Shown: in pieces, positions 32,786 to 43,085 of the stretch | Position numbering within the stretch: the first letter of the stretch is position 1 | Layout: every line of letters begins with the position of its first letter | Assembly (NCBI GenBank): GCA_905147135.1 | Contig: LR990059.1 | Span: 12,237,001 to 12,301,000 of the forward strand | Direction of reading: 5' to 3' | DNA: 64,000 nt | Source: Blastobasis lacticolella | Taxonomy: Eukaryota > Arthropoda > Insecta > Lepidoptera > Blastobasidae | Notes under the pieces: model-generated | What the model saw: the letters and a program-made list of their open reading frames with translations, nothing else | Told to the model about the DNA's origin: nothing | Databases searched by the model: none | Made by a program: the position numbers and the translations under genes

Positions 32786-33477
32786 TTGTGAAGTCTGCCA
32801 ATCCGCATTAGGCCTGAGTAGTAAACTATTGTCAGTTCTCTCTCAATGAGAGGACATATCTATTCCCTAGTTGAAACTCGGCATGTACAGAGAGTACATG
32901 CCTCTGTAGATAAAAAAAATTCTCTATGATTTTCCCCTCAATGTAATGGCTGTACGTGCCCTGTCAAAAAAATTGCCATGCTTAAATTGTTGACATTTTG
33001 ACGTATCGCACACACGGCTTGGCACGTTCCTATTCTGCTACCCCATACTAATGAATTGCCTCGCTTTTCTCGTCGCATCCCTTGTATTGTTGCCTTACGA
33101 ACTCTGTTGCAGGTACTAGTGTTTGATTCGTTTTTGAGAATCGTGCCTAAACGTTCGAGTTCGTAACCGACTGCGTACGGTAGCAACAGAACTAAACTAG
33201 CAACAGAAATAAACTGTCTGATAATTACCGTGATAGTTTCAAAAACTTACGTTACTTTGGATTATATTTAGGTAACTAAAAAGCCTCCCGTATCTGGACA
33301 GATTAGCAACTGGACAGAACGTGTATGCACAAACAGTCCCTGTCATAGAAGACGAACAAAATATATCAGTACCTAAATGTCGTAAAATCGTAGGGTAGCC
33401 AAATCTGTTCAAATATGGACTTCATAATAGCTGCCATAAAATACTAATTTGCGCACAACCTAACCCACCCTTAGCCT
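32786..33477. other. No recognised feature
   Basis: No repeated word or domain was identified. Confidence 0.4.
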
Positions 33478-33586
33478 GGCTTGCACCAAATTCTAATACA
33501 CATTTAAGAATGACGTTTAATGTAATTTTGTATGTAGTTTTGTGTTTATCTTAAGCTAAAATGCGTGTAAGAATTTGGTGCAAGCC
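33478..33586. mobile_element. MITE of 109 bp with 17-bp perfect inverted ends
   Basis: GGCTTGCACCAAATTCT (33478-33494) is exactly complementary to 33570-33586. Complementarity continues inward imperfectly for about 15 bp (AATACACATTTAAG against CTTAAGCTAAAATGCGTGT). No coding capacity. Confidence 0.85.
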
Positions 33587-35135
33587 GTAGTAGAATGTCA
33601 AGTAAAATGTGCGAAGTAATATTTTTTGGTGCGCATTCAGTATTTTTATGAGCTGTATTTAATTATTGTTTCATATTAAAAACAATATTAAACATATCAG
33701 TGTTTTAGACTACCTCGTGTTGATCTCCAAAAAGTCGGGAGTTCGTACCGAGTTGCGAACTAATTTGTAAAAGTTAAGCGTTCGTAGAGCACTCCAGGGA
33801 TAAGGTACACAATTTTCTGCAAGACGTACCTTTGACTTGATATTACGCCCGTAATTTTGAAGAAAAAAATTGTCTGTTGAATTGCCGAGAAGTATGCCAA
33901 AGGAATTTCTCGGAACAAAACTGCCCGCGAGAGAGTCGTCCTCACAGGAAATGTGTTTCTTTTCTTCCATGTTATTCTTCAGACCCGACAATGTGACGGC
34001 TTTCTTTTTAATTTATTAAACAAAATTAAGTAGTTCAAATTCTAAATAAATAGTATATTTTACTGTTATATATGCCATTAGCCGTATGATGTCCAAACCA
34101 AACCCTTTCCTTCGACTATGGACGACAGATCACTAAAAAGGCTGACTATCTATAAAGGGTATATAGGGAAGATATGGATATGGAGGGCGATAGACGGAAA
34201 ATGGGCAAAATACCTGCTAAGCGATTTTTTTGGTAAAACCATCAATAATCAGTCAATATCAGTAATGTTGATAATCATGGTAAAATACCATGTCTTACTT
34301 TTTTTGAATTTTTTGTATTTACTTGAAAGTAGATGGCATAGTAATACTGTAAGTGAGGATATTTGACAGTAGAACAATAAACAGTAGAAGTAGGTTTCAA
34401 ATCGTATTAGTACCTACTTTCAAGCTTAACTTCAAATGGAGAATAGATATAATGGAAAAACGCAAGGCCCCGAAAGAAATTTACAAACATAAAAACAAGA
34501 TACCCGCGAAAAACATCCGTCCTGGGCAGTCGGGTTTAAAAATTATTCATAAATAAATGCAAATTGACTTTTTTGATCCGCACGCATTATTATTATCCGA
34601 TTATTTTATTTCGGGTTTAATCCTGACCCACACGATGCAAAAACAAGTCCATTCCCATTTGAACTTAATTACAAAGAGCTTGAAGCATTATTGGTTTGAA
34701 ATCGTATGTAGCAGAAAACAAATTATAGTCATCATAATATATGTATATTTTATTAATGATCTACTTTGACGTTCGTTGCAATATTACAATTTCAATTGTC
34801 ATTCATTTACTTCACTTTGTGGGAAAACTGAAATTGTATTTTGGCCGCCCGCATAACGAAATTCGTCCTGGCGAATTCATTTGTGAGAGGAACTTTTTAT
34901 TTTGCATAAAAATGCGACTTGGATTTGACAAGTTCGGGGAATTCACCTGTTTTCCGGAAAAACTTCCGTCCGCGGGATTTAATGCAAGCTTATTATGTAC
35001 GCGGATTTACATCTAAGACGAATGAAATAATTCCATGCGCAAACAAGGGATGTTTTCTTATTTAATAATTCGATCGTCCGTGTTTTAAAGTTGGGTTGAT
35101 CCGTAATCCTACTGCGTAACTCTATTTAGGTACTG
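33587..35135. other. No recognised gene
   Basis: AT-rich with several 60-90-residue chance frames (e.g. 34741-35016 plus), none with a motif or splice context. Confidence 0.45.
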
Positions 35136-35138
35136 TAT

Positions 35139-35536
35139 GTATGCTGGCCGGTGATGTTCTATGGCTGTGAGACATGGCCAGCGCTGACGAAACACGTTCG
35201 CGAACTCCACACCAACGAAATGAAAATGCTGCGGTGGATATGCGGAGTTACGCGACTCGATACGTAACGAGTACATCCATCGAATAGGCTCGTCTGCGCT
35301 GGTTTGGTCACGTGTTGCGTAAGCCTCAGGGATACGTGGGAAATAGGTGCTTGAATCTGCCGGTATCAGGAAAGAGGCCCCGTGGGCGACCCAAGAAGCG
35401 ATGGATTGATATCGCTGAGTCGGATGCGAGAGTCAACGGCTTACGCTGCGAGGATGCCGAAGACCGGGCGAAGTAGAGAAGAATGGGTAGGAAAGCGGAC
35501 CCAGGCAGAGGCCGGGATAAGCGCTAGGACGATGAT
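35139..35536 (+). pseudogene. LINE-A ORF2 C-terminal fragment and 3' end
   Basis: Reads in broken frames as LRWFGHVLRKPQGYVGNRCL, then GKRPRGRPKKRW and EDAEDRAK, ending GRKADPG. This is followed by GGGATAAGCGCTAGGAC and GAT triplets. It is the longest LINE-A piece here and defines the family. The C-terminal wording resembles RTE-type elements (inferred). Internal stops make it dead. Confidence 0.75.
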
Positions 35537-35629
35537 GATGATTTATGCTGGCCTAAAAATTATTTACAGGGCCCCATTGCGCTACGGTAAGGCTAAGCTC
35601 GGATTAGTTTTTCTTTATTCTACGCAGTG

Positions 35630-35785
35630 ACAAATGAGCACACATCACACCTAGTGGTAAGCGGTATGCTTGAATCGTAGTAATGGGGACCCATTACATT
35701 TACGATTCATGCATTTAGTTTGCAGGCAACAAAAACGTACAATCGCAGGTGCGTTGTCACTGTGATGACTAAGATGAAATATTTC
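35630..35785 (-). repeat. Interspersed repeat family G, minus copy
   Basis: Minus strand: CACAGTGACAACGCACCTGC, GATTGTACGTTTTTGTTGCC and CCGCTTACCACTAGGTGTGA. It matches 7600-7745 and 16370-16480. Confidence 0.6.
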
Positions 35786-35819
35786 TCCAGTAATGACCTC
35801 ATCCAGGCGGACTCCCGCA

Positions 35820-36480
35820 CACTCATGCAGTGCGCTGCGCAGTGCACTGCACGATGTGGCAAAACTTGTTACCCGCCGAGCAATTTGTATGCAAGTACAT
35901 TGACAGATGGCGGAATGTCCCACTGTGCAGCGCGCCGCGCGGCGCACTGCATGATGGGGCAACACCCGCAATGAGCAGTTTTCCAATAGGTATCTAAAGC
36001 ATTCTTAACCACTCACTAGATGGCGCCCCGACAATTTTAGTAATTGATAATCGCGTGAAATAGGTTCTTAGCAAACAGGATATAAACACTGGGTACGTTG
36101 TATTGGATAATATTGTATTTGTCAATAGTTTTCAACCATTTTAGAGGTTGTAATAATAATGGAACATAGTGCCAACTTCTATAAATATTTCTTTTTACAT
36201 TTCGTTCAACCTTTAATAGTTATGTTTATAGTAATAAACATTTTATTTTTAAGTTTAGTATTAGTTGGCTGCATGAAATCACTGCCACCATCATACAGAT
36301 TAAAAAAAGATTACCAAAATTGTAGGAGCGCCATCTATTGATGCTTTTTGAAACCAACTGGCAATACCTACTGGAAAACTCCTCATTGAAGTCCGAAATG
36401 TCAGTTCTGTATGAATTTTGTCCACGTTTTTCAATTTAGCCCCATGGTGCAGCGTGCGGCGCGATGTCAGCAGATGTCAA
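35820..36480. mobile_element. Inverted-repeat element with GC-rich repeated motif
   Basis: A GC-rich motif (GTGC/GCGC words then CACTGCAYGATGKGGC) occurs in direct order at about 35828-35862 and 35923-35963. A related inverted form lies at about 36440-36470. CAGTTTTCCAATAGGTAT (about 35977) and AGATGGCGCC (about 36020) are complementary to GCGCCATCT (about 36329) and ATACCTACTGGAAAACT (about 36365-36381). The open frame 36159-36341 lies in the AT-rich centre and is hydrophobic by composition only. Confidence 0.55.
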
Positions 36481-36754
36481 CATGAAACGTCACATCTGAC
36501 TGTTTCTTTTTACCAACAGTTCGAATCTTTCCTCTTTATGTGACACAGTTCACACACATATATCTGTCTACTTTTTTTAGTACAGATACAACGCGTGTGA
36601 ATGAAATAGGAAACCGACCTTGTCAAAGAAAGTTTGACCGCTGATGCGTAAGCCCCTCCCCTTTTTCTGATTCTTTAACATTAACGTAGTTGTTTCGCTT
36701 TCGTGATCCTGTCGTCATTCTCTTCTCAGTTCATCCCGAATTATAAATAAGGCA

Positions 36755-37275
36755 TGTTTGGTTCTAGAACACTAGTTTCTAAAATAAATGCTGGTACTCG
36801 TAGAAATCTGCATTTTGATTGGCACCTGTCAAACTTAAAACTGTAATAACTCTGAAACTATTGGTGCTAGAATACTAGTTCCTAAAGAAAAATGATAGTA
36901 CCCGTCGAGATCTACATTCCGGATGATAGCTGTCAAACTTAATACTGTAATAACTCTTAAACTATCGCTTCTAGAACACTAGTTTCTGAAGAGAAATGAT
37001 AGTGCTCGTCGACATCTACATTTCGGTTGACAGCTGTCAAACTTAATACTGTAATAACTCTGAAACTATCGCTCCTTGAACACTAGTTCCTGATGAGAAA
37101 TGATAGTCGAGATCTACATTCCGGATGACAGCTGTCAATCTTAGAACTGTAATAACTCTGAAACTATTTGCCTTAAAACGCTTGTTCCAGCACAGCAAAT
37201 ACTTATAGATATCGACGGGCACTATCATTTCTTTTTAGGATCTAGTTTTCTAAGAGCAATGGTTTCCGAGTAATT
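36755..37275. repeat. Tandem array of about 104-bp units ending in an inverted half-unit
   Basis: Four units and part of a fifth begin near CTAGAACACTAGTTTC at 36764, 36867, 36971 and 37075, then about 37172. Each carries GATAGT..CGTCGA..ATCTACATT, GACAGCTGTCAAACTTA and CTGTAATAACTCTGAAACTA. The last part (about 37205-37275) is the reverse complement of a unit start (CGACGGGCACTATCATTTCT). One unit lacks about 7 bases. Confidence 0.85.
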
Positions 37276-37294
37276 TAAGTTATATACACTTTCT

Positions 37295-37470
37295 TTATAC
37301 TTACTACTGATGTTATACTTTGTAGTTATAGTTTTGAATGAGCCACCATGGTATACACTCAGTTTAAGTAAACATTCGTAAAGGAAAGAAATAACTACGT
37401 TTTAAAACATTTTGTTGTAATATTGTCCCAAAATCATGTCTTCAACCAGTTGAGGACAAATTTAAGCAGT
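37295..37470 (+). mobile_element. Degenerate copy of the Harbinger-like 5' segment
   Basis: Aligns over about 150 bp with 37935-38095. Both have TACTGATGTTATACTT, GTAGTTA/TTAGTTA, an AATGA..ACCAYGGT word, AAGTAAACATYC and then ATGTCTTC. In this copy the frame after ATGTCTTC stops almost at once. Confidence 0.5.
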
Positions 37471-37934
37471 GTGGTTTATCCTACAACAGAATCAATCAAT
37501 GTGAATAAAAATTTCTAACATGACCGAATCAATCTTCTGAATTTAAAAATTTTGAAGTTTTTATGTTCTTATATCCTCAAGATAATTTAATAGAATGTAT
37601 TATCATAGAGCCTGTAACCATCGGACAATCAATACGCTTTTAACGAAAATCGGCCAAGTAGTTTTTGAGCTAGAATAAACATCCATACATACATTCATAT
37701 CAATATACATACACACAAACCCCTTTCTCCCGCAAGAGTACGACATTGACGACATACGACAGAGACGACATTGTTCCACTTGCTATGGTCCTGACAAATC
37801 TCTGTCGATTCTTTCACGTTTATCAACTTTACATACATAGATTGTTAACTTCATTACCCTCCCTTAGCTCCATCGTAGTCGGGTAAAAAGTATCAGTTAT
37901 AGTATAGTATTCGCGGAAGTTGCATGGTTCAATT
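37471..37934. other. Spacer between Harbinger-like copies
   Basis: Contains CATACATACATTC and ACACACAAACCCCTTTCTCC words of interspersed-repeat type. No gene seen. Confidence 0.4.
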
Positions 37935-38076
37935 TCTTTAGATATTACTGATGTTATACTTCTTAGTTAAAATATGGAATGACTTACCACGGTCTACAGA
38001 TGGTGAATCTATGGACACCTGTCAGAAGTAAACATCCAAAGACAAAATTCGTTTTCAAAGATTTTAAAGTAAAATT

Positions 38077-38211
38077 ATGTCTTCTTCCGAGGATGAAGAC
38101 ATGTTGGCCGTACTGCAGATGGTTAATATGCAAAAATGTAGACGACCTCGACGTAACTATTGGGTGCACCCTATATGGAATACCGGTGAAAAAAATAGAC
38201 TTACCAGTTGA
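38077..38211 (+). pseudogene. PIF/Harbinger transposase N-terminal remnant
   Basis: Frame from ATG 38077: an acidic start (MSSSEDEDMLAVLQ), then a basic run (RRPRRNYWVHPIW) and a stop after 44 codons. Harbinger-type transposases often start with an acidic/leucine-rich segment, then a basic stretch and a YWVHP motif. The catalytic DDE core is absent, so only the N-terminal end survives. Matching upstream sequence at 37295-37470 suggests a second dead copy. Confidence 0.55.
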
Positions 38212-38359
38212 TGGTAAACCTGGAAATGTATCCGGACCGTTTTCAGCAGGTTTTCAGGATGTCACCCACATGTCACCATTATGTTATAATCAAATATTAA
38301 CCCGAGCACAAATTGTAATGTCAAATGTAATATAAATTAAATAATCATCGTGGCGTCAT

Positions 38360-38500
38360 TATGATGATGTTGACTTCAATATAATGTTTTATGAGCTTGT
38401 TGAAAAACATCCTGAACCATACGATTATAATCGATCAGATTACTCTAAACGGAACGTGAGAGACAAGATGCGGATAATTATAGTAAGGAAATTAAACGGC
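38360..38500 (+). pseudogene. MADF-like domain remnant
   Basis: The plus frame reads FNIMFYELVEKHPEPYDYNR, followed by SDYSKRNVRDKMR. This pattern (a valine/glutamate helix, HPxxYD, then DYxxRxxRDK) is that of a MADF (Myb/SANT-like) DNA-binding domain. PIF/Harbinger elements commonly carry a MADF gene beside the transposase gene, which fits the neighbour at 38077. Only about 35 residues remain. An unrelated MADF pseudogene is the alternative. Confidence 0.5.
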
Positions 38501-38509
38501 AAATTACGT

Positions 38510-38727
38510 GGGGACAAAAATGTCTGACCATGCCAGCCCGCTAGGCACGGGAAGGAGAGTTCAACCCACGAAGCGATGGCTAGACGTCGATAAGAACGAC
38601 ATGCGTGCCAACAAACTCACCACCAAGGATACCGAAGACCGAGCGAAGTGGACCAAGAGGATTAGGAAGGCGGACTCCTGGCAACCGAAATTTAACACCA
38701 AGACGATGATAATGATGATCTTGGCGT
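38510..38727 (+). pseudogene. LINE-A C-terminal fragment and 3' end
   Basis: Reads TKRWLDVDKNDMRANKLTTK, then EDRAKWTKRIRKADSW and CACCAAGACGATGATAATG. It joins directly to a minus-strand SINE family 1 end at about 38728. The two share the CCAAGAtGATGAT terminus. Confidence 0.75.
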
Positions 38728-38842
38728 CAAATCCTGTTTGTGCTCTCGCACGCAAGGACCCGGGGTCCGCTTTGACTATGTTCCAAGATTTAGCAGATCA
38801 GGCAATTACAGTGGAACGACTGCCAACTGACCTCCATACATA
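38728..38842 (-). mobile_element. SINE family 1, 3' fragment
   Basis: Minus strand: GTCAGTTGGCAGTCGTTCCA, CTGTAATTGCCTGATCTGC, GCGGACCCCGGGTCCTTGCG and CAAACAGGATTTGACGCCAA. The head is absent. Confidence 0.75.
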
Positions 38843-39004
38843 AGGTCGACATAAGGTCAATAATCATGCAAGTCGTTTAAAATAAAACGCGTAAAAGCGT
38901 CGAAAAAGCTCTCGTTCAAACGTTGCCTAACTCACAATCATTCGTAAATCTCTCGTACGAACGTTGCCTTACTTAAAAACCAGAATAACACCACCGTTTT
39001 CTTT

Positions 39005-39070
39005 GTTGTCACCGTGACGTGGCACTGCGTGGTGCGCCGCGCAGTGCACTGCACTGCATGAGTGGAGCTA
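39005..39070. repeat. Third copy of the GC-rich motif of 35828-35963
   Basis: GTGCGCCGCGCAGTGCACTG and CACTGCATGAGTGG correspond to the GC-rich motif at 35828-35963. No inverted partner was found nearby. Confidence 0.6.
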
Positions 39071-40244
39071 GTCGTGAGTTTGACAGAGTCCTACTACCTA
39101 ATTAGTGTTTGGCGAAACCCTTACAATATCCGCACTAATATGCTTTGCATCAGAATAAATAATGTCGTGAGTGCGTGAATTAAAATATATTTATTTATTT
39201 ATTTTGGTAAGCTAACAGCTACAATACAATATATATAGGTAGAAAAATTAGGTACAATGGTTTGCCAATTAGAAGCTTTCACATTTAGTAACAGATACAG
39301 GTAGGTAGTTACAGGTCAATGTACGAATTTCTTTCTACTGAGCGTTGTTACTGTAGCTTAGAACATTTTTAAATAATGGGATCTTTCAATGTAATTGTAA
39401 CCGTGGCAAACTAAATACTAAGAGGATTTCGTTCAAACCTACTGTTCATGGCTCAGCTAGTGTGTTTTCCCACCGACATCATGCCTGTGTACCTTATTAT
39501 ATTGTTAGATTTACATAGTTTAAATTCGTATCATAATAAAGGTTGGACACTTTGCAGGGTCCAACCTATATAAGTTTTATCTAAATCCATAGAACTGTTC
39601 ATGAATAAAATTGAGTAACAAATATTCACAATTCAAAAATCTTCACAAACTTTTCGGACTTTGTCTGTTTTCATAACTTTCATAACATAACTAGCTAATA
39701 GTCTGCCTGATGGTAAGCAGTCAAAGCAGCCTATGGACGTTTGCAATACAAGGGGCATCAACCATTTCACCCCTTTCTTGAAGAACTTCATGTTTTACTC
39801 TCTTGTCAGAAAAACTCGGGACCAAGTAATCGACAAGCACACTCTTAACTCCACATTAAAAACCTTTAAGTAAATAAGAGATACGAAAGAATAAATAAAT
39901 AAAAGGTGGCTTATAAGCAGCACCTTGAAGTTCATGTTTTGCCTTAAAACAGAGAAGTTTTAAAGTTAAAACATTTTAGACGCCACTAAGCCGGAATCCT
40001 CGAATTGTTTGCGCCGCGAAAACGTGACCGACTCCAGAAAATTGAATTTCACAAGTATGCGAGTGAGTAGACAGCACCCCTGCGGTTTATTTTAATATTC
40101 TAAATTCGGTTTGCATATTTATTTTGTATGGCATTCAGAGTAGACGGAAATGCATATGAACCACGACGCCGTTGGCGTTCTTTATTTGAGAGCAGGAAGT
40201 TGTTACGTTCTACCGGCTTTGGTATTTCAATATAGTACTTGCCT
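39071..40244. other. Mostly unassigned; retroelement-like tail at 39690-39800
   Basis: TCTGCCTGATGGTAAGCAGT and GCCTATGGACGTTTGCAAT at about 39700-39750 have the wording of a LINE 3' end on the minus strand. A 9-bp hairpin (AGGTTGGAC / GTCCAACCT) is at 39540-39567. Confidence 0.4.
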
Positions 40245-40555
40245 TCATCAGTGGCCGGGTTATCCGACTCGTAAGCGGGAGGTACCGGGTTGAATCCCAC
40301 GGCGGTCATGTATCAATTACTCTTTTTTGAGTTATGTACATTAGGTGAATACTAACCGATGCTATTACTGTGGAAGAAAACATTCTGATGAAACCTGCAC
40401 ATTCATTTAAGTGAATATGTAACCATGATCTGGATCTAGAACCAGGATCTGATCAATCTGGTAAGGTTCCCTGGTGGCAGGGTCACGGAGGTCAGATGGC
40501 AGTCGTTCCACTGTACTTATCTGATCTGCCAAATCAGGACATTAACGCCACGAAG
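40245..40555 (+). mobile_element. SINE family 1, near full length
   Basis: CAGTGGCCGGGTTATCCGAC, GGTACCGGGTTGAATCCC (B-box), TTTTGAGTTATGTACATTAG, GGTCACGGAGGTCAGATGGC and AGGACATTAACGCCA. It has a short local duplication (GATCTGGATCTAGAACCAGG) in the body and a deleted GGACCCCGGGCCC segment. Confidence 0.82.
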
Positions 40556-41635
40556 ACTCATATAGAAGTTATAATTTGTGATCATTAAGTTACCAACAAA
40601 TCCTAAATCTAGTAAATCAGTTTTTTTTATTAATATTCTAGATTTCGATGGTAACAAAGATTTATCGTATGTTCAGAGACAAATATCGATTTATCCTCAT
40701 TATTATTATTATCATTACTGACTATAACCTCAGAAAACATCCCAGAATCTCGATTCACTTTACGATACACAAGAACATTAGACTTAATCGAAGTGCGACT
40801 AGGAATAAATAACTATAGAACATTAAAGTACCCAACGTCCCCTTTAACAACAACATCAAAATTTACCGCACCATTTGCAGCTTAAATCAAAAAACCATTT
40901 TCCCGTTATGATCCGCTCCACCAGGTATTACATTGAGAATACCTTCGAATACATTCGCAGAATAACAATAAAGCCGGAGGGTATTTTTTCCAAAAACCTG
41001 TGTCATATTCTCATAAATGTATGTGACAAATAGGCTTGGGGAAACGACGGTGATATCGCGCGGAGAGTTCCGCCGAACAAGGGTACCTTGCACTTAACGC
41101 CGTATAAAGCCCAAAGTTGAAATCCCTCAGGCTTCAGGGCAAGTTTATTTGTTTCTTTTAGTGATTATTCTACTTGCTGAAGCTATGGCAAAAATGTAGC
41201 AGATCTGGTTGCAAGACGGCGACTACGATGTAGTCTCCTCGCTGAGCTGGTGCTAGAAGCATATTGCACAAAAAATTCGAAAGTTAGCTACTTTCAAGAC
41301 TGCAATTTCTTTTTGCTCTGTGATGTTGCACGTTATCAAAACAGAGTTTTACTGGCTTTTTACTTGTTTATACCAAGACTGAGTCGGGGGCATCAACAAT
41401 TGTTATACAAGATACAAGTTCCTACAAAGTACTGTTCCCACCTTTAGGCTGGTGCACCCAGAATTACACCATGAATTACAAAAAAATACAAAATCAAGTA
41501 CTGCAGGTAAAGTTACCTGTTCTCACTCACTCGCGATGCATCCATCAAGAATTCACATGAATATTAATATTTTTATTGACATTAATATTATTGACATTTT
41601 GCTTTAATGAATGGTACCTACACATGTTTTTTTTT
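40556..41635. other. No recognised feature
   Basis: A TTA triplet run at about 40697-40715. No domain in the short frames. Confidence 0.45.
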
Positions 41636-41639
41636 TTTA

Positions 41640-41770
41640 ATTACTTTACTAGCCAGGCATTTGACCGCCACCTCACCTGGTGGTAAGTGACGATGCGGTC
41701 TATGATGGAGCATGCCTGTCTAGGAACAGCCTATTCACTCTAGCCTTGAAGGCATCCAGATTATATTGAC
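41640..41770 (-). mobile_element. LINE-B 3' end
   Basis: Minus strand: GGCTGTTCCTAGACAGGCAT, CGTCACTTACCACCAGGTGA, GGTGGCGGTCAAATGCCTGG, then an A-rich tail (the T-run at 41628-41640 on plus). Matches 6495-6580. Confidence 0.6.
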
Positions 41771-41956
41771 TACTGTATTGTGTACTGTTGTGTGTGATTA
41801 TATTGGTACTTGTATTGTACCATTCGTGACAATGATATTGGGAAATATTCATCTCGAAATTCCAATAATTGCGTGTTTGAGGAAATCTCCACTTATGAAT
41901 AAATTTGTTATTTCCCCGAGGCTTTCAACCGCGTGCATTTTCCGTTATCCAGTGGC

Positions 41957-42097
41957 CCTAGCACAAGTGTGTCCGCGACAAAGCTTGCGCCGCGAGCGAG
42001 CGTTTGTCTCTTTCTCTCAATACGAAGACGAAAGAGATAGCAATACCTATGTCGCGCTTTTTCTCGCTTATCGCGCGCGAGAGCAACTTGTGCTAGG
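41957..42097. mobile_element. Palindromic MITE of about 141 bp
   Basis: Perfect 12-bp ends CCTAGCACAAGT (41957-41968) / ACTTGTGCTAGG (42086-42097). An inner pair (GTCTCTTTCTCTC against GAAAGAGATAGC) makes the unit fold on itself. It directly abuts a 5S-SINE fragment. The 129-residue open frame over it is incidental. Confidence 0.75.
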
Positions 42098-42107
42098 CCT
42101 ACAGCAG

Positions 42108-42222
42108 GGTTTAACTTCAGCACCGCAACGAGCTCGCCACTCGTTAGCACCGTAGCGACACCTCACAAGACCGTAGCGAGGTTGACCAAGATCTTGCGCT
42201 GGGGACCCTGAGACTGGTTGAA
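42108..42222 (+). mobile_element. 5S-derived SINE, 5'-truncated
   Basis: TTCAGCACCGCAACGAGCTC, GCCACTCGT and GGGGACCCTGAGACTGGTTG AA correspond to the body and tail of 10205-10443. The 5S head is missing. Confidence 0.7.
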
Positions 42223-42726
42223 TTATCGGAAACCTAATTTATGCAACGCATTAGTTTTAATCTGTAATGTTTTACAATAGTATAAATAAATAAATGAAAT
42301 TAGCAACCCGTGACGGTGCATATGTCGCAGACATCTGGTTAAATTAGCCATTTAATTAGAAGGCTAGTCCGTTAATTAAACGCCGGCATTCAATCGAATG
42401 GCTAAAGGACAACTAGCCAAGTAGTAGAATGTAACGTGCAGCTACTTGGCTGAACGTTATTTAGCCATTTTGTTAATAGAATATATATGTTTGGTTTGAG
42501 TGACCATTCGTAAATTATATAACTTTAAATAAGATAAAAAATACGAATTAATAAATATAATTTTTATTTAGAAACGAAAATATTAGTGGCAACAAATTCA
42601 ATTAGTAATTGCATTGCGAGTACCTATAAAATTTATAGTATTTACCACAAAAATAACTTTAAACTTATAACTTATCAACTATTTGCAACAATGTAGTATA
42701 GGAAGAATGCACTTTCTTATTTTATA

Positions 42727-43085
42727 ACTAGTGGACCCGGCGCGACTTCGTTCGCGTAGCGTTCTAACCCTACACCTACCCTACACCTACCCTACACCTA
42801 CCGTACACTTACCCTACACCTACCCTACACCTACCCTACACCTACCCCTACCCTACACCTACCCTACACCTACCCTACACCTACCCTACACCTACCCTAC
42901 ACCTACGTCTAAAAAAAAAATTTTGGGGTGGACTACCCCTAACATTTAGGGGGATGAAAAATAGATGTTGGCCGATTCTCATAGATACCGGATAAGCACA
43001 AAAAATTTCATCAAAATCGGTCAAGCCGTTTCGGAGGAGTATGGCAACGAAAACTGTGACACGAGAATTTTATATATTAGATATT
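42727..43085 (+). mobile_element. CTAGTGGACCCGGCG-type element with internal minisatellite
   Basis: Starts ACTAGTGGACCCGGCGCGAC and TTCGTTCGCG, as at 17020. It continues through the 11-bp minisatellite, then TTTTGGGGTGGACTACCCCT, ATCAAAATCGGTCAAGCCGT and the end TTTTATATATTAGATA. It lies within the long-inverted-repeat element and so is likely younger. Confidence 0.6.
42764..42906. repeat. 11-bp minisatellite, about 13 copies
   Basis: The unit is CCTACACCTAC, with two variant units (CGTACACTTAC and a shortened CCCTAC). The open frame through it encodes a repetitive Tyr/Pro/Thr/Leu pattern and is not a gene. Confidence 0.92.

Noticed and set aside
36159..36341. Small hydrophobic membrane protein
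   Set aside because: It lies in the AT-rich centre of an inverted-repeat element. Hydrophobicity follows from base composition.
36755..37275. CRISPR array
   Set aside because: Units are ~104 bp with no unique spacers, in a eukaryotic repeat context.
42731..42949. Tyr/Pro/Thr-rich repetitive protein
   Set aside because: The frame is produced by the 11-bp minisatellite inside a mobile element. An 11-bp unit is not a multiple of three, so it would repeat only every 33 bases; there is no start context or domain.
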